Assembly: GCA_023396415.1 (NCBI GenBank) | Contig: JAEWWJ010000053.1 | Coordinates: forward strand, 1-64,000 | Length of the DNA: 64,000 nt | Direction: 5' to 3' | DNA from: Bacteroidota bacterium | Lineage (GTDB): Bacteria > Bacteroidota > Bacteroidia > Bacteroidales > F082 | In this document: in pieces, positions 52,138 through 61,849 of the stretch | How positions within the stretch are numbered: position 1 is the first letter of the stretch | Layout: each line of letters starts with the position of its first letter | Made by a program: the position numbers and the translations under genes | Notes under the pieces: model-generated | What the model was told of the DNA's origin: nothing | Database searches by the model: none | Seen by the model: only the letters and a program-made list of their open reading frames with translations

Positions 52138-55095
52138 ATGAAGTCATTACATCATTTTTACAACTGTGGTTATGGCAGGCAGCTCCTTTTGTTTGTTGCT
52201 TTATTTACGCTTATACTACAGCCTGCTTTTGCTCAAGAAAAGGGCATGATAACTGTACAGGGTAAGGTTTCCGATTTCACTACCGGCGAATCGTTGCCGG
52301 GCGTGAATGTGTCCATCAAAGACACACAAATTGGTACCGTGACCGACATCAACGGCAATTATTTGCTGGCAACAAAATCATCGGCTGTGCTGATCTACAG
52401 CTTTGTAGGCTATGCCAGCCAGGAGGTTCAGTTGAGCGGAGAGGAAAAAATTGATGTGCGACTGAAACCCACTGTCGAATCTCTCGAAGAGATTGTGGTC
52501 ATTGGTTATGGACTTACCACCCGCAAAGAAGTTACGGGTTCCATCACCTCGGTGAAAACAGACGATTTTAACAAAGGCAGCTACAACAACCCAATGGGAT
52601 TGCTGCAAGGCAAGGTGGCCGGCCTTTCGATCACCAAGCCCAATGGCGCCGATCCTATGTCGGGCTATCAAATTTTGCTTCGCGGAACAAATACCCTCAC
52701 CTCGGGTCAAGGTCCTCTTATTATTGTAGATGGTGTGGCCGGCCTCGATCTGAAAAATGTCAGCTTCGAAGAAGTTGAATCGGTGGATGTGCTGAAAGAT
52801 GGCGCTGCCGCTGCTATTTATGGCACACGCGGTTCTAATGGAGTGATCATCATCACCACCAAAAGAGCCAAAACAGGTCTAAGTAAGGTAGAATATTCCG
52901 GTTATCTTTCATCGCAGGTGGCTCCCAGAATGGTCAAAAACCTCACTGCCGATCAATTCAGCGATGCCATTATGAAGTATGCGCCCGAAAAAGCAGGAAG
53001 TCTTTATGGTGCTAACACCGATTGGTTTAAAGAAATTACCCGATCCACACCTTTCAGCCATCGCCATAATTTGGCCGTTTCGGGTGGAAACGAAAATTTT
53101 TCGCACCGCACTGTATTCTTTGCCGATCAGTCGCAGGGCCTGCTCAAAGACAATGAAGCCAACAATTATCTGTTGCGTACCAATATCCAGCAAAAGGCGT
53201 TCGATGGAAAACTGAGTCTCGATTACAACTTGAGTTATGGCATGCGCGATTATCAGCCTGCCAACTACGATCTTTTTTATCAGGCTTTTATCCGCAATCC
53301 CACTTCGCCAATTTTCGATCCTTCAAACACCTATACCGGTGGCTACACCCTCATTTCTGGTATGGATTACTACAATCCGGTGGCCATGCTTAACGAGCGC
53401 ACACGCAACGGTAAAACCGATGATCTAGGTGCCAATGTTCGGGCCACGCTTCAACTCACCGATGCGCTCAGCTGGGTGAATATGGTTTCGATTGAAAAAT
53501 CGGATTGGGAAGAGCTGTACTACCGCACCAAATATTATCCCAGCCGCTTAGGTACGGGCGGAGAAGCCGAAATTAGCAATGGCCGAAGCTCCGATATACA
53601 ATATGAAAGCATGGTGAACTATCGCTATGAGCACAACGAACATTTGTTTCAAGTGCTTGGTGGCTACACCTTTGAAGAAGTGCAGTCGAACAACTCCTAT
53701 ATGATCAACACCGGTTTTGACACCGATATTTACGGCCCGCACAATATTGGCTCTGGTTCAGGATTGGGCATCGGAACAGCTTCAATGGGATCGTTTAAAG
53801 AAAAAAGCCGACTCATTTCATTTTTCGGTCGCGTGACGTACAACCTGTCTGATCGTTATCTCGCCGCTTTGTCGCTCCGTCGCGAAGGATCATCTCGTTT
53901 TGGCGACAACAACAAATGGGGATGGTTTCCATCTGCCAGTTTTGGATGGCGCATCAACAAAGAAAATTTTATGAAAGATGTGACATGGGTTGATGATCTC
54001 AAACTGCGTGTGGGCTATGGCATCACCGGAAACCAAGACATCGGCAACTACCGCTCCCTCATTCTGATGGGACGTGCCGGAAAGTTTTATTACAACGGCC
54101 AATGGATCAACACCTACCAGCCGGCAAGCAATCCAAATCCCAATTTGAAATGGGAAAATAAACACGAAATCAATGCCGGTGTTGACTTTGCCATGTTGAA
54201 AAACCGCTTGGGAGGAACCGTGGATTTGTATTACCGCAAAAGCACCGATTTGCTATACACCTACGAGGTTTCTGTTCCACCTTACCTATATAAAGAATTG
54301 TTTACCAATGTTGGAACCATCAGCAATCGCGGTATCGAACTCAGTTTGAAAGGCGTTCCCATGCGGACGGAAGACTTCAACTGGACTTCTATCCTGACTT
54401 TTAGCTACAACAAAAACCTGCTCGATAAATTTACCAATGAAGAGTTTACCAACGATTCCTACGATTTGGGATGGATTGGCGGAGCCATCGGCGTGAACAG
54501 CCAGAAACTCAGAGAAGGGCAGAGTCTTGGAACTTTTTACGGCCCTGTTTGGATCGGTGTAGATGAATTGGGAAAAGACCTCTTTAAAAATGCCAATCCG
54601 GTGGGTCAGGTCAATCCCGAAGACTGGGAAGTCATTGGTAACGCTTTTCCTGATTTTACCCTCGGCTGGAGCAATATGTTTACCTACAACGATTGGGATT
54701 TGAGCCTCTCGTTGCGTGCCAGCATTGGCGGCGAAGTGTTGAACACCTACCGTTTGTATTATGAAAATTGGGGCGGCATCGGCTTGAACAATGTGGTACT
54801 TTCACAATATGAAAACCCTGAGTTTACGGGCAATGCGCGCTATTCATCCAAATATGTTGAAGATGCCTCTTTCCTCAAACTCGATAATATTTCCATTGGT
54901 TATAACATGCCCATGACCTCAAAATACATTTCCAAGCTGCGGATGTTCTTCACTGCACAAGATGTGCTTACCCTCACCGGTTACAAAGGACTTGACCCTG
55001 AGGTGAACCTTGGCGGACTTACTCCCGGCATTGAATACCTCTCCTACTACCCCCGCACCACGCTCCTTACCTTTGGTTTGCAAGTTTCATTTTAG
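52138..55095 (+). CDS. SusC/RagA family TonB-dependent outer-membrane transporter
   Basis: 985 residues. Signal peptide ends near LILQPAFA-QE. A carboxypeptidase-D regulatory-like domain follows (about 38-115: GKVSDFTTGESLPGVNVSI, GTVTDINGNY), then the TonB box/plug with IIVDGVAGLD and VDVLKDGAAAAIYGTRGSNGVIIITT, the SusC-type plug signature. The remainder is a beta-barrel ending with an aromatic residue (FGLQVSF). It imports oligomeric or bulky substrates with the SusD lipoprotein encoded 12 bases downstream, powered by TonB-ExbBD. It lies between ribokinase and ADP-ribosylglycohydrolase-family genes, so the cargo is probably a ribose-containing molecule. Confidence 0.96.
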   Translation: MKSLHHFYNCGYGRQLLLFVALFTLILQPAFAQEKGMITVQGKVSDFTTGESLPGVNVSIKDTQIGTVTDINGNYLLATKSSAVLIYSFVGYASQEVQLSGEEKIDVRLKPTVESLEEIVVIGYGLTTRKEVTGSITSVKTDDFNKGSYNNPMGLLQGKVAGLSITKPNGADPMSGYQILLRGTNTLTSGQGPLIIVDGVAGLDLKNVSFEEVESVDVLKDGAAAAIYGTRGSNGVIIITTKRAKTGLSKVEYSGYLSSQVAPRMVKNLTADQFSDAIMKYAPEKAGSLYGANTDWFKEITRSTPFSHRHNLAVSGGNENFSHRTVFFADQSQGLLKDNEANNYLLRTNIQQKAFDGKLSLDYNLSYGMRDYQPANYDLFYQAFIRNPTSPIFDPSNTYTGGYTLISGMDYYNPVAMLNERTRNGKTDDLGANVRATLQLTDALSWVNMVSIEKSDWEELYYRTKYYPSRLGTGGEAEISNGRSSDIQYESMVNYRYEHNEHLFQVLGGYTFEEVQSNNSYMINTGFDTDIYGPHNIGSGSGLGIGTASMGSFKEKSRLISFFGRVTYNLSDRYLAALSLRREGSSRFGDNNKWGWFPSASFGWRINKENFMKDVTWVDDLKLRVGYGITGNQDIGNYRSLILMGRAGKFYYNGQWINTYQPASNPNPNLKWENKHEINAGVDFAMLKNRLGGTVDLYYRKSTDLLYTYEVSVPPYLYKELFTNVGTISNRGIELSLKGVPMRTEDFNWTSILTFSYNKNLLDKFTNEEFTNDSYDLGWIGGAIGVNSQKLREGQSLGTFYGPVWIGVDELGKDLFKNANPVGQVNPEDWEVIGNAFPDFTLGWSNMFTYNDWDLSLSLRASIGGEVLNTYRLYYENWGGIGLNNVVLSQYENPEFTGNARYSSKYVEDASFLKLDNISIGYNMPMTSKYISKLRMFFTAQDVLTLTGYKGLDPEVNLGGLTPGIEYLSYYPRTTLLTFGLQVSF

Positions 55096-55107
55096 CACCG
55101 TCGAACT

Positions 55108-56634
55108 ATGAAAAAGATACAATATTTAGTCATTTTGCCGATCATCTTCTTTTCAATGATGATCGTTTCCTGCACCGATTTGAAAGAGGAAGTTTATTCC
55201 TCCATACCCCTTGACGACTTTTTTCGCACCGAGCAGGATGTGTTGATGAATGCCGGAAGGGCTTACACCAAACTGCAACCCTTTCCCGAAGAACAACGCT
55301 TGTGGTCGCTCATGCAGAACGCTTCCGACGAGATGGTCATTCCAGGTCGTGATGACGGTTTGTGGTGGGAGCAAGGTCGCTGGGACGAGCTGCACACCCA
55401 TCGTTTTTCGCCCAATAATAAAATTCTCCGCAAGTCATGGGAGTTTGTCTTTGAAGGCATAAGTGCTTGTAATGAAGTAATTTATGAAACAGAGTCAAGT
55501 CCAATTGTCTTTGAAGGCAAAGAACGCATCATGGCCGAAATCAAGGTTCTGCGCGCATTTTTCTACTACTGGGGAATTGACAACTGGGGAAATATTCCTT
55601 TCTCCATTGACTTTACCGACCGCGAGTTGCCCGAGCAAAAAGACCGTCAGTTTGTCTTCAACTTCATTGAAAAAGAAGTGTTAGACAACATTGATAAACT
55701 TCAGGAAACGCCCGGCCCGAACTACTACGGTAGGGTAACCAAAGGCATGGCATACACCCTTTTGGCCAAGCTTTACCTCAATGCCGAAACTTGGATTGGA
55801 GCAAATAAATACCAACAAGCTGTGGATGCCTGCGATCAGGTGATGGCCTTGAACGCTTACACCATTGAAAGCGATTATTTTTTGAATTTCAAGGTGCACA
55901 ACGAAGGCTCGATGGAGAACATTTTTGTAATTCCAAACCATACCGTCTATACCAAAGACCGACTGTATTGGTACACCCTCACCTTGAACGATGCCAGCCG
56001 CGCAAGCTTCAACTTCAAGGGCGAGATGTGGGACGGCTTTGTGCTCGAACCGCCGTTTTTTAATAAATATGCTGAAAACGATTTGCGCCGCCATTCCTTC
56101 CTTTTTGGACAGCAATACGACAAGGGCGGCAACCCCATCTATTTTATCGAAAATGGCGACACCGCTTGGTTTGCATACAGCCCTACAATTGAAAACTACA
56201 AAGCCCGCAAACGCTGGGAAGGTGCCCGATGTGCCAAGTACGAATACCAAGAAAATCTTGAATACTATGTCAACGATATGGAAAACGACTTTGTGTTGTT
56301 CCGCTTTGCTGATGTTGTTTACACCAAATTTGAAGCCTTGTGGAGGCTCGGTAGGGCTGGAGAGATGATCAACGACCCAAATTTGGTAAAGATTAGAACC
56401 AGAGCCGGCTTGGAACCTTATACCCTTTCTGAAATATCAGCAGAAGAACTTTTGGATGAGTTTGGACGTGAGTTTGCTTGGGAAGGCCGCCGCCGTCAAG
56501 ACCAGATTCGTTTTGGCGTTTGGGGAAATACTTGGTGGAACAAACCCACTTCGGGCGAAAATGAAAAGTTGTTCCCGATCCCACAAACAGCTTTGAGTGC
56601 CAACCCCAAACTCAAACAGAACAACGGATTTTAA
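55108..56634 (+). CDS. SusD/RagB family nutrient-binding outer-membrane lipoprotein
   Basis: 508 residues. Lipobox MIVSC gives a surface-anchored lipoprotein. The SusD fold is shown by an N-terminal region with aromatic and helical TPR-like segments (KVLRAFFYYWGIDNWG-type, here RAFFYYWGIDNWGNIPF), a later ALWRLGRAGE...RTRAGL stretch, and the C-terminal ELLDEFGREFAWEGRRRQDQIRFG and FPIPQTALSANPKLKQN signature common to SusD proteins. It captures the substrate and lids the SusC barrel. It follows SusC by 12 bases. Specificity is not readable from sequence. Confidence 0.95.
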   Translation: MKKIQYLVILPIIFFSMMIVSCTDLKEEVYSSIPLDDFFRTEQDVLMNAGRAYTKLQPFPEEQRLWSLMQNASDEMVIPGRDDGLWWEQGRWDELHTHRFSPNNKILRKSWEFVFEGISACNEVIYETESSPIVFEGKERIMAEIKVLRAFFYYWGIDNWGNIPFSIDFTDRELPEQKDRQFVFNFIEKEVLDNIDKLQETPGPNYYGRVTKGMAYTLLAKLYLNAETWIGANKYQQAVDACDQVMALNAYTIESDYFLNFKVHNEGSMENIFVIPNHTVYTKDRLYWYTLTLNDASRASFNFKGEMWDGFVLEPPFFNKYAENDLRRHSFLFGQQYDKGGNPIYFIENGDTAWFAYSPTIENYKARKRWEGARCAKYEYQENLEYYVNDMENDFVLFRFADVVYTKFEALWRLGRAGEMINDPNLVKIRTRAGLEPYTLSEISAEELLDEFGREFAWEGRRRQDQIRFGVWGNTWWNKPTSGENEKLFPIPQTALSANPKLKQNNGF

Positions 56635-56644
56635 AAATACTATC

Positions 56645-58627
56645 ATGCACAAAAAATCACTCCTAAAAGCACTTTTCATCACCTTGTTGTTGGTGTCTGC
56701 GCTAGTGGCACGTCCGCAAGAGCAAACCATTTCAAAGGCCGAACTGCACGATAAAATTGCTGCTTCATGGATCGGCCAAATGATTGGCAACATTTACGGT
56801 CTGCCGCACGAAAACAAATACGTCAACGCTCCCGGCGAAGAACGTTGGCCTTATGGCTACACCAAAAACTTAGATAAATTGGCCAACTACGATGGTGCTT
56901 TTTCTGATGATGACACCGATGTGGAATATATGTATCTGCTTCAGATGGAAAAATGGGGACCGGAACCCACCTATACGCAACTGCGCGACGCTTGGATGTA
57001 TCACATTCGCGACAGGGTTTGGCTGGCCAACAGAGCAGCCCTTGGCCTGATGCACTTTGGCTATACCCCACCTTTCACCGGCTCAAAAGCATTGAATCCG
57101 CATTGGTATCAAATTGATCCACAACTTATTAATGAAATTTGGGCTGTCACTGCCCCAGGCATGATCAATTATGCCGCCGACAAATCTGAGTGGGCAGCAC
57201 GCATCACCAGCGATGATTGGGGCGTGGAGCCTACCATCCATTATGGTGCGATGTATTCTGCCGCTTTCTTTGAGAAAGACATCAACAAACTCATCGCTAT
57301 CGGCCTCGAAGCCCTTCCGGCAGATGGCCGATATGCACAAACGGTGAGGGATATGATCGCTATTCATGCCAGCCATGCCGACTGGAAAGACGCGTGGAAA
57401 GTGATGGCAAAACAATACTATATTGACGAGCCCGACATGACCAAAACCATTTGGAATGCCAACCTCAATGGGGCTTGTGCCATATTGGCCATGCTATATG
57501 GTGAAGGAGATTTCCAACGCACCCTCGACCTCTCCTGTGCCATGGGTTTTGATGCTGACAATCAAGCTGCAACCGTAGCTGGACTTATGGGCATCATCAA
57601 TGGGATGGAAGGGCTTCCAAAAAATCTGTATATCCCTATCGAAGGCTGGACTTTGCCTTTCAATGACAAGTACATCAACATTACACGTTATGATTTGCCT
57701 GACACCAAAATCAGCACCATCATTGACAGGACCTATGAAATGGCTGAAAAATTGATTCTCGCCAAAGGTGGTAGCATCAGCGGTAAAGCTGGAAATGAAA
57801 TACTTACGATTAACACAGCAGCTACCTATCAGGCACCGATGGAGTTTTACATTGGCCCGGCTCCTGTTCTTGAAACCGGAAAAGCTGTTGATTTTACCTT
57901 TTATACCAAAGCCAACAGCATCTACAATTGGACGTTGAGCAGCGGCACACTTCCGCCCGGATTGACCTTCGATAAAGGCAGACTGAGTGGTACTCCCCTC
58001 AAGGCAGGACGTTTTGCCATCACATTGAAAATGGACGATGGAAAACAGTCCATCACCCGCGACTTTGATTTGCTGGTAAGAGCCGAAAATTTTGCCCGCA
58101 GTGCTGATACCATTTATGCCAACATCAGAATATTAAACGAAAAAGTACTCGATTCATGTTGGTACACCTTTGGTAAGTCATTATACGCCAACAATGTAGA
58201 TGTAATCAATGATGGAAAAACCATCGGACCCGGCACAGTATTTTATAGCCTTGCCGCCAAATCGAAAACCCCAAAAGTAGATTATTACGGTTACGGCTGG
58301 AACGAAGCCAAAAACATCAGCTTGATAGTTTTTAACACCGGCGGAATGGAAGAGTTTGGCGGCTGGTTCAGCTCACTCAATGTGCAATACCTCAACGCCG
58401 ATGGCAGATGGGTATCGGCCCAAAAAACCGAAATAGCGCCTCAACTTCCGTCGTCAAATGCAGTGTTTATTCAGCCGCACAACGCGGAGTATGTCATCAC
58501 TTTTGAAGCTGTTGAAACCAAAGGTATTCGCATCATTGGCGATGCCGCCTTGCAGGATCACTGGAACAAATACACCAAAAATGTATCCTGTTTCACCTCT
58601 ATCACCGAACTCAGTATTTACCCATGA
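56645..58627 (+). CDS. exported ADP-ribosylglycohydrolase family protein with Ig-like and F5/8-type domains
   Basis: 660 residues from the Met at 56645; the frame is open to 56597 inside the SusD gene. An N-terminal signal peptide (about 1-24) exports it. Residues about 28-375 are the all-helical ADP-ribosylglycohydrolase (DraG/ARH) fold. Metal ligands come from S87-D-D-D90-T-D (the TDDT-type loop) and from GFD303-A-D305-N306, the place of the usual D-x-D-T. Residues about 425-480 resemble the He_PIG Ig-like repeat (WTLSSGTLPPGLTFD, GRLSGTPLKAGRF). Residues about 490-655 look like a discoidin/F5-8C-type module (VDVINDGK, SSLNVQYLN, GIRIIGDA). It starts 10 bases after SusD and ends in an ATGA overlap with the next family member. 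Cleavage of an ADP-ribosyl or other ribosidic bond outside the cytoplasm is inferred. Confidence 0.85.
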   Translation: MHKKSLLKALFITLLLVSALVARPQEQTISKAELHDKIAASWIGQMIGNIYGLPHENKYVNAPGEERWPYGYTKNLDKLANYDGAFSDDDTDVEYMYLLQMEKWGPEPTYTQLRDAWMYHIRDRVWLANRAALGLMHFGYTPPFTGSKALNPHWYQIDPQLINEIWAVTAPGMINYAADKSEWAARITSDDWGVEPTIHYGAMYSAAFFEKDINKLIAIGLEALPADGRYAQTVRDMIAIHASHADWKDAWKVMAKQYYIDEPDMTKTIWNANLNGACAILAMLYGEGDFQRTLDLSCAMGFDADNQAATVAGLMGIINGMEGLPKNLYIPIEGWTLPFNDKYINITRYDLPDTKISTIIDRTYEMAEKLILAKGGSISGKAGNEILTINTAATYQAPMEFYIGPAPVLETGKAVDFTFYTKANSIYNWTLSSGTLPPGLTFDKGRLSGTPLKAGRFAITLKMDDGKQSITRDFDLLVRAENFARSADTIYANIRILNEKVLDSCWYTFGKSLYANNVDVINDGKTIGPGTVFYSLAAKSKTPKVDYYGYGWNEAKNISLIVFNTGGMEEFGGWFSSLNVQYLNADGRWVSAQKTEIAPQLPSSNAVFIQPHNAEYVITFEAVETKGIRIIGDAALQDHWNKYTKNVSCFTSITELSIYP

Positions 58628-60276
58628 ACCCTATATCCATGAAACAAAAAATGAAACTAAACATCTTGAATGTAAGTTTTTTCGTCCTATCAATTTCATT
58701 CTTCTCGTGTTCGCCCAAGGAGGTGAAAACGAATGAAGAGCCTTTAAAAATAACCCATGAAGCTTTACAAAACAAAATAAAAGGTGGCTGGGCCGGACAA
58801 ACCATCGGCGTGGTTTATGGCGCACCGGTTGAGTTCAAATACCAGGGTTCCATCATCAACAGCCACCAAGTGATTCCTTGGGGCGACCATTATGTGAAAT
58901 ATTGGTGGGATAAAAAACCGGGCCTTTTCGATGATATTTATACCGATCTCAATTTCGTGAATGTGTTCGAGAAATATGGTTTAGATGTGAGCACCGACAC
59001 CATTGCGCAGCATTGGGCCAATACGGAATACCATCTCGCACACGCCAATCAAGCTTCGCGCTACAATATTTTACGTGGCATCATGCCTCCCGAGTCAGGG
59101 CATTGGAAAAATAATCCACATGCCGATGATTTGGACTTTCAAATCGAATCTGACTTTATCGGCCTTATGGCTCCCGGAATGGTGAACACCGCCACCGAAA
59201 TCGCAGATCGGGTGGGTCATATCATGAACAGCGGCGACGGTTGGTACGGGGGAGTTTATGTGTCTTCGTTGTATTCGCTGGCTTTTACACACGCCAATCC
59301 TGAAGAAATTGTTACCAATGCTTTGAAAACTATTCCCGAAGGCACGCAATTTCACAGCTGCATCAACGATGTGATCAACTGGCATCGCCAATATCCCAAC
59401 GATTGGAAAGCGACTTGGTTTGAATTGGAAAAGAAATGGAACAAAGACGTCGGTTGTCCAAAAGGGGTCTATCTCTCCTTTAATATTGATGCAAAAATAA
59501 ATTCCGCATACGTCACCATCGGGCTGTTGTACGGCCAAGGCGATTTCACCCAATCCGTTGATATTGCGACCCGTTGCGGACAAGATGCCGACTGCAATCC
59601 TGCCACAGTAGGCGGTGTGTTGGGCGTGATGCTCGGCTACGATGCCATTCCGCCATTTTGGTTGAAACCACTTCAAGAAATTGAAGATCTGAATTTCGAA
59701 AACACCGAAATGTCGTTAAGTAAAGCTTATGCCATGAGCTACAACCATGCCCTTCAAAACATTGAAAGGTCAGGAGGTATAACCCAAGGCGAAAGCGTCG
59801 AAATTCCTTTTCAGGCGCCTGTGGCTGTAAAATTTGAACAGAATTTTGAAAACTGTCATCCCATTGCCCGCACCAAAATTGATAAGTCGTTTACCGACGA
59901 ACTCAACTTCGACTTCACCGGAAATGGCTTTGTTTTGTATGGCAACATCATTAAAAGTTCCAAAATAGATGCTGATTATATTGACCGTATCAGCAAAAGA
60001 TTGGGGTCGGAAGTGTTTGGACTTTCTGAGCTGAATGATTTGTATGTAGCTGAAATAGAGATGTATATTGACGGAAACTTAGACGAAAAACTTCATCTTC
60101 CCATGAAAAACACTGCCCGCCGCACCGAGCCGGCTTGGAGATATCTTCTATCCGAAGGCGCACACAACGTCAGCCTCAAATGGACCAACCCCCATCCTGA
60201 TTACGAAATACGTGTCAATGATTTAATTGTTTATTCTGAAAATCCGGCAGTGAGTCCGCTGCCCCATACCCATTAA
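58624..60276 (+). CDS. ADP-ribosylglycohydrolase family lipoprotein (second copy)
   Basis: 550 residues. A lipoprotein signal (SISFFSC, Cys29) places it on the periplasmic or outer face. The ARH catalytic domain spans about 45-400. The first ligand loop reads GLFDDIYTD (D103, D104), keeping the DD pair but losing the preceding Thr/Ser, and the second reads CGQD321-A-D323-C-NPAT, with Cys where Thr is usual. Long identities with the next gene (KIKGGWAGQTIG, PHADD, GDGWYGGV) show they are paralogues. A C-terminal beta module (about 420-540, ending with NDLIVYSENP) also occurs in the third copy. The start is the A of an ATGA shared with the previous stop. Activity on ribosides is inferred; the changed ligands leave chemistry open. 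Confidence 0.84.
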   Translation: MNPISMKQKMKLNILNVSFFVLSISFFSCSPKEVKTNEEPLKITHEALQNKIKGGWAGQTIGVVYGAPVEFKYQGSIINSHQVIPWGDHYVKYWWDKKPGLFDDIYTDLNFVNVFEKYGLDVSTDTIAQHWANTEYHLAHANQASRYNILRGIMPPESGHWKNNPHADDLDFQIESDFIGLMAPGMVNTATEIADRVGHIMNSGDGWYGGVYVSSLYSLAFTHANPEEIVTNALKTIPEGTQFHSCINDVINWHRQYPNDWKATWFELEKKWNKDVGCPKGVYLSFNIDAKINSAYVTIGLLYGQGDFTQSVDIATRCGQDADCNPATVGGVLGVMLGYDAIPPFWLKPLQEIEDLNFENTEMSLSKAYAMSYNHALQNIERSGGITQGESVEIPFQAPVAVKFEQNFENCHPIARTKIDKSFTDELNFDFTGNGFVLYGNIIKSSKIDADYIDRISKRLGSEVFGLSELNDLYVAEIEMYIDGNLDEKLHLPMKNTARRTEPAWRYLLSEGAHNVSLKWTNPHPDYEIRVNDLIVYSENPAVSPLPHTH

Positions 60277-60277
60277 A

Positions 60278-61849
60278 ATGAAAAAATTACTTCTATTGCT
60301 ATTTGTTCCGCTTTGCTTTGCGTCTTGCAACAGCTCGCCGCCTGCGACAGAGCTGCAACCAGAGCGCATCACCCTCTCGAAAGAGGTGCTTTTTGATAAA
60401 ATAAAAGGCGGATGGGCCGGACAAACCATCGGCTGCACTTATGGCGGGCCAACAGAATTTAAGTTCAAAGGCACCATGATTCAGGAATACCAACACATGG
60501 TTTGGTATGATGATTACATCAATGAAATATACGTTGTTGACCCGGGCTTGTATGATGATGTCTATCTTGATTTCACTTTTGTTGAGGTGATCGAACGATT
60601 GGGAATGCATGCTCCGGCCGATTCATTTGCAGTGGCTTTTGCCCGCGAAGACTATAAACTGTGGCACGCCAATCAAGCCGCGCGCTACAACATCCTCAAT
60701 GGAATCATGCCTCCGGCCTCAGGCCATTGGGAAAACAATCCTCATGCGGATGACATTGATTTTCAGATAGAAGCTGACTTCGCCGGATTGATGTCGCCCG
60801 GAATGCCCAACTCAGCCGCCGAGATTTGCGACCGCACAGGCCACATCATGAATTATGGCGATGGCTGGTATGGGGGCGTTTTTATGGCCGGAATGTATGC
60901 CGCTGCCTTTGTGTCGGATGATATTCAATATGTTGTCAATCAAGGGCTTTTGTCTATCCCGCCTGAAAGCAGGTTCCATCAAACCATTGCCGATGTGATA
61001 AAATGGCACGGCCAATATCCCGATGACTGGAAAAAATGCTGGTTCGAGATCGAAAAGAAACACACCAGCGAAAAAGGCTGTCCCGAAGGTGTTTTCAACT
61101 CTTTTAATATTGATGCTACCGTTAATGCCGCTTACGTGGTGGTTGGATTGCTTTATGGCAACAAAGATTTTCACCAAACCATGGACATTGCCACGCGTTG
61201 CGGACAGGATTCCGATTGCAATCCCGCCACAGCCGCAGGTATCCTCGGCGTAATGATAGGTTACAGCAATATTCCGGCTTTTTGGAAACCTGCCATTGAA
61301 AAAGTGGAAGATCTCGATTTTCCTTATTCAACACTTACCCTTAACGATGTGTATAAGCTGAGTTATAAACACGCGCTTGAGCATATTGCAGAATTGGGTG
61401 GCACAGTTGGCGAAAATGAAGTGGAAATAAAATTGCAAAAACCTGTTCAACAGCGGTTGGAACAATCCTTCCCCGATATGTATCCCGTCAAGGAATTGCT
61501 GGTGCGCACCGACCATCTCGACAATGATATTGCCATCAATTTTGAAGGCAACGGCATTGTAGTTCTGGGCAATGTAAAAAGCCGTTGTATTGACGAAACC
61601 CGCGATTTTGTTGCATTGTTGGATGTGTATATTGATGGAAAACTGATGGAACAAGTCAAGATGCCGTTTGATTACATCGTAAGAAAATATGATATCTATC
61701 ACAAATATCATTTGGAACAAGGCCAGCACCAAATCACCATCCATTGGGCAAACCAAGACCCCGATTTCAGAATTTACTTTAAATCGTATGTGGTTTATGG
61801 CGACAAGCCTTTAGAATCGGCTTTTGCCTCACACACCACCAAAAAATGA
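60278..61849 (+). CDS. ADP-ribosylglycohydrolase family lipoprotein (third copy)
   Basis: 523 residues. Short lipoprotein signal with FASC (Cys17). The ARH domain begins near 35 with KIKGGWAGQTIGCTYGGP. First ligand loop GLYDDVYLD (D93, D94); second CGQD311-S-D313-C-NPAT. Middle segments PPASGHW, NNPHADDIDFQIE and GDGWYGGVF are near-identical to the second copy, so a tandem duplication is likely. The C-terminal module (FEGNGIVVLGNV, LLDVYIDGKLMEQVKMP, YHLEQGQHQITIHW) resembles a carbohydrate-binding or accessory beta domain. It begins one base after the previous stop and overlaps the esterase gene start by 4 bases. Divergence outside the core could mean different substrates for the two paralogues. 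Confidence 0.84.
   Translation: MKKLLLLLFVPLCFASCNSSPPATELQPERITLSKEVLFDKIKGGWAGQTIGCTYGGPTEFKFKGTMIQEYQHMVWYDDYINEIYVVDPGLYDDVYLDFTFVEVIERLGMHAPADSFAVAFAREDYKLWHANQAARYNILNGIMPPASGHWENNPHADDIDFQIEADFAGLMSPGMPNSAAEICDRTGHIMNYGDGWYGGVFMAGMYAAAFVSDDIQYVVNQGLLSIPPESRFHQTIADVIKWHGQYPDDWKKCWFEIEKKHTSEKGCPEGVFNSFNIDATVNAAYVVVGLLYGNKDFHQTMDIATRCGQDSDCNPATAAGILGVMIGYSNIPAFWKPAIEKVEDLDFPYSTLTLNDVYKLSYKHALEHIAELGGTVGENEVEIKLQKPVQQRLEQSFPDMYPVKELLVRTDHLDNDIAINFEGNGIVVLGNVKSRCIDETRDFVALLDVYIDGKLMEQVKMPFDYIVRKYDIYHKYHLEQGQHQITIHWANQDPDFRIYFKSYVVYGDKPLESAFASHTTKK

Noticed and set aside
58624..61849. Second and third ARH genes as a single gene broken by a frameshift
   Set aside because: Each has its own lipoprotein signal and complete catalytic and C-terminal modules, so they are tandem paralogues.
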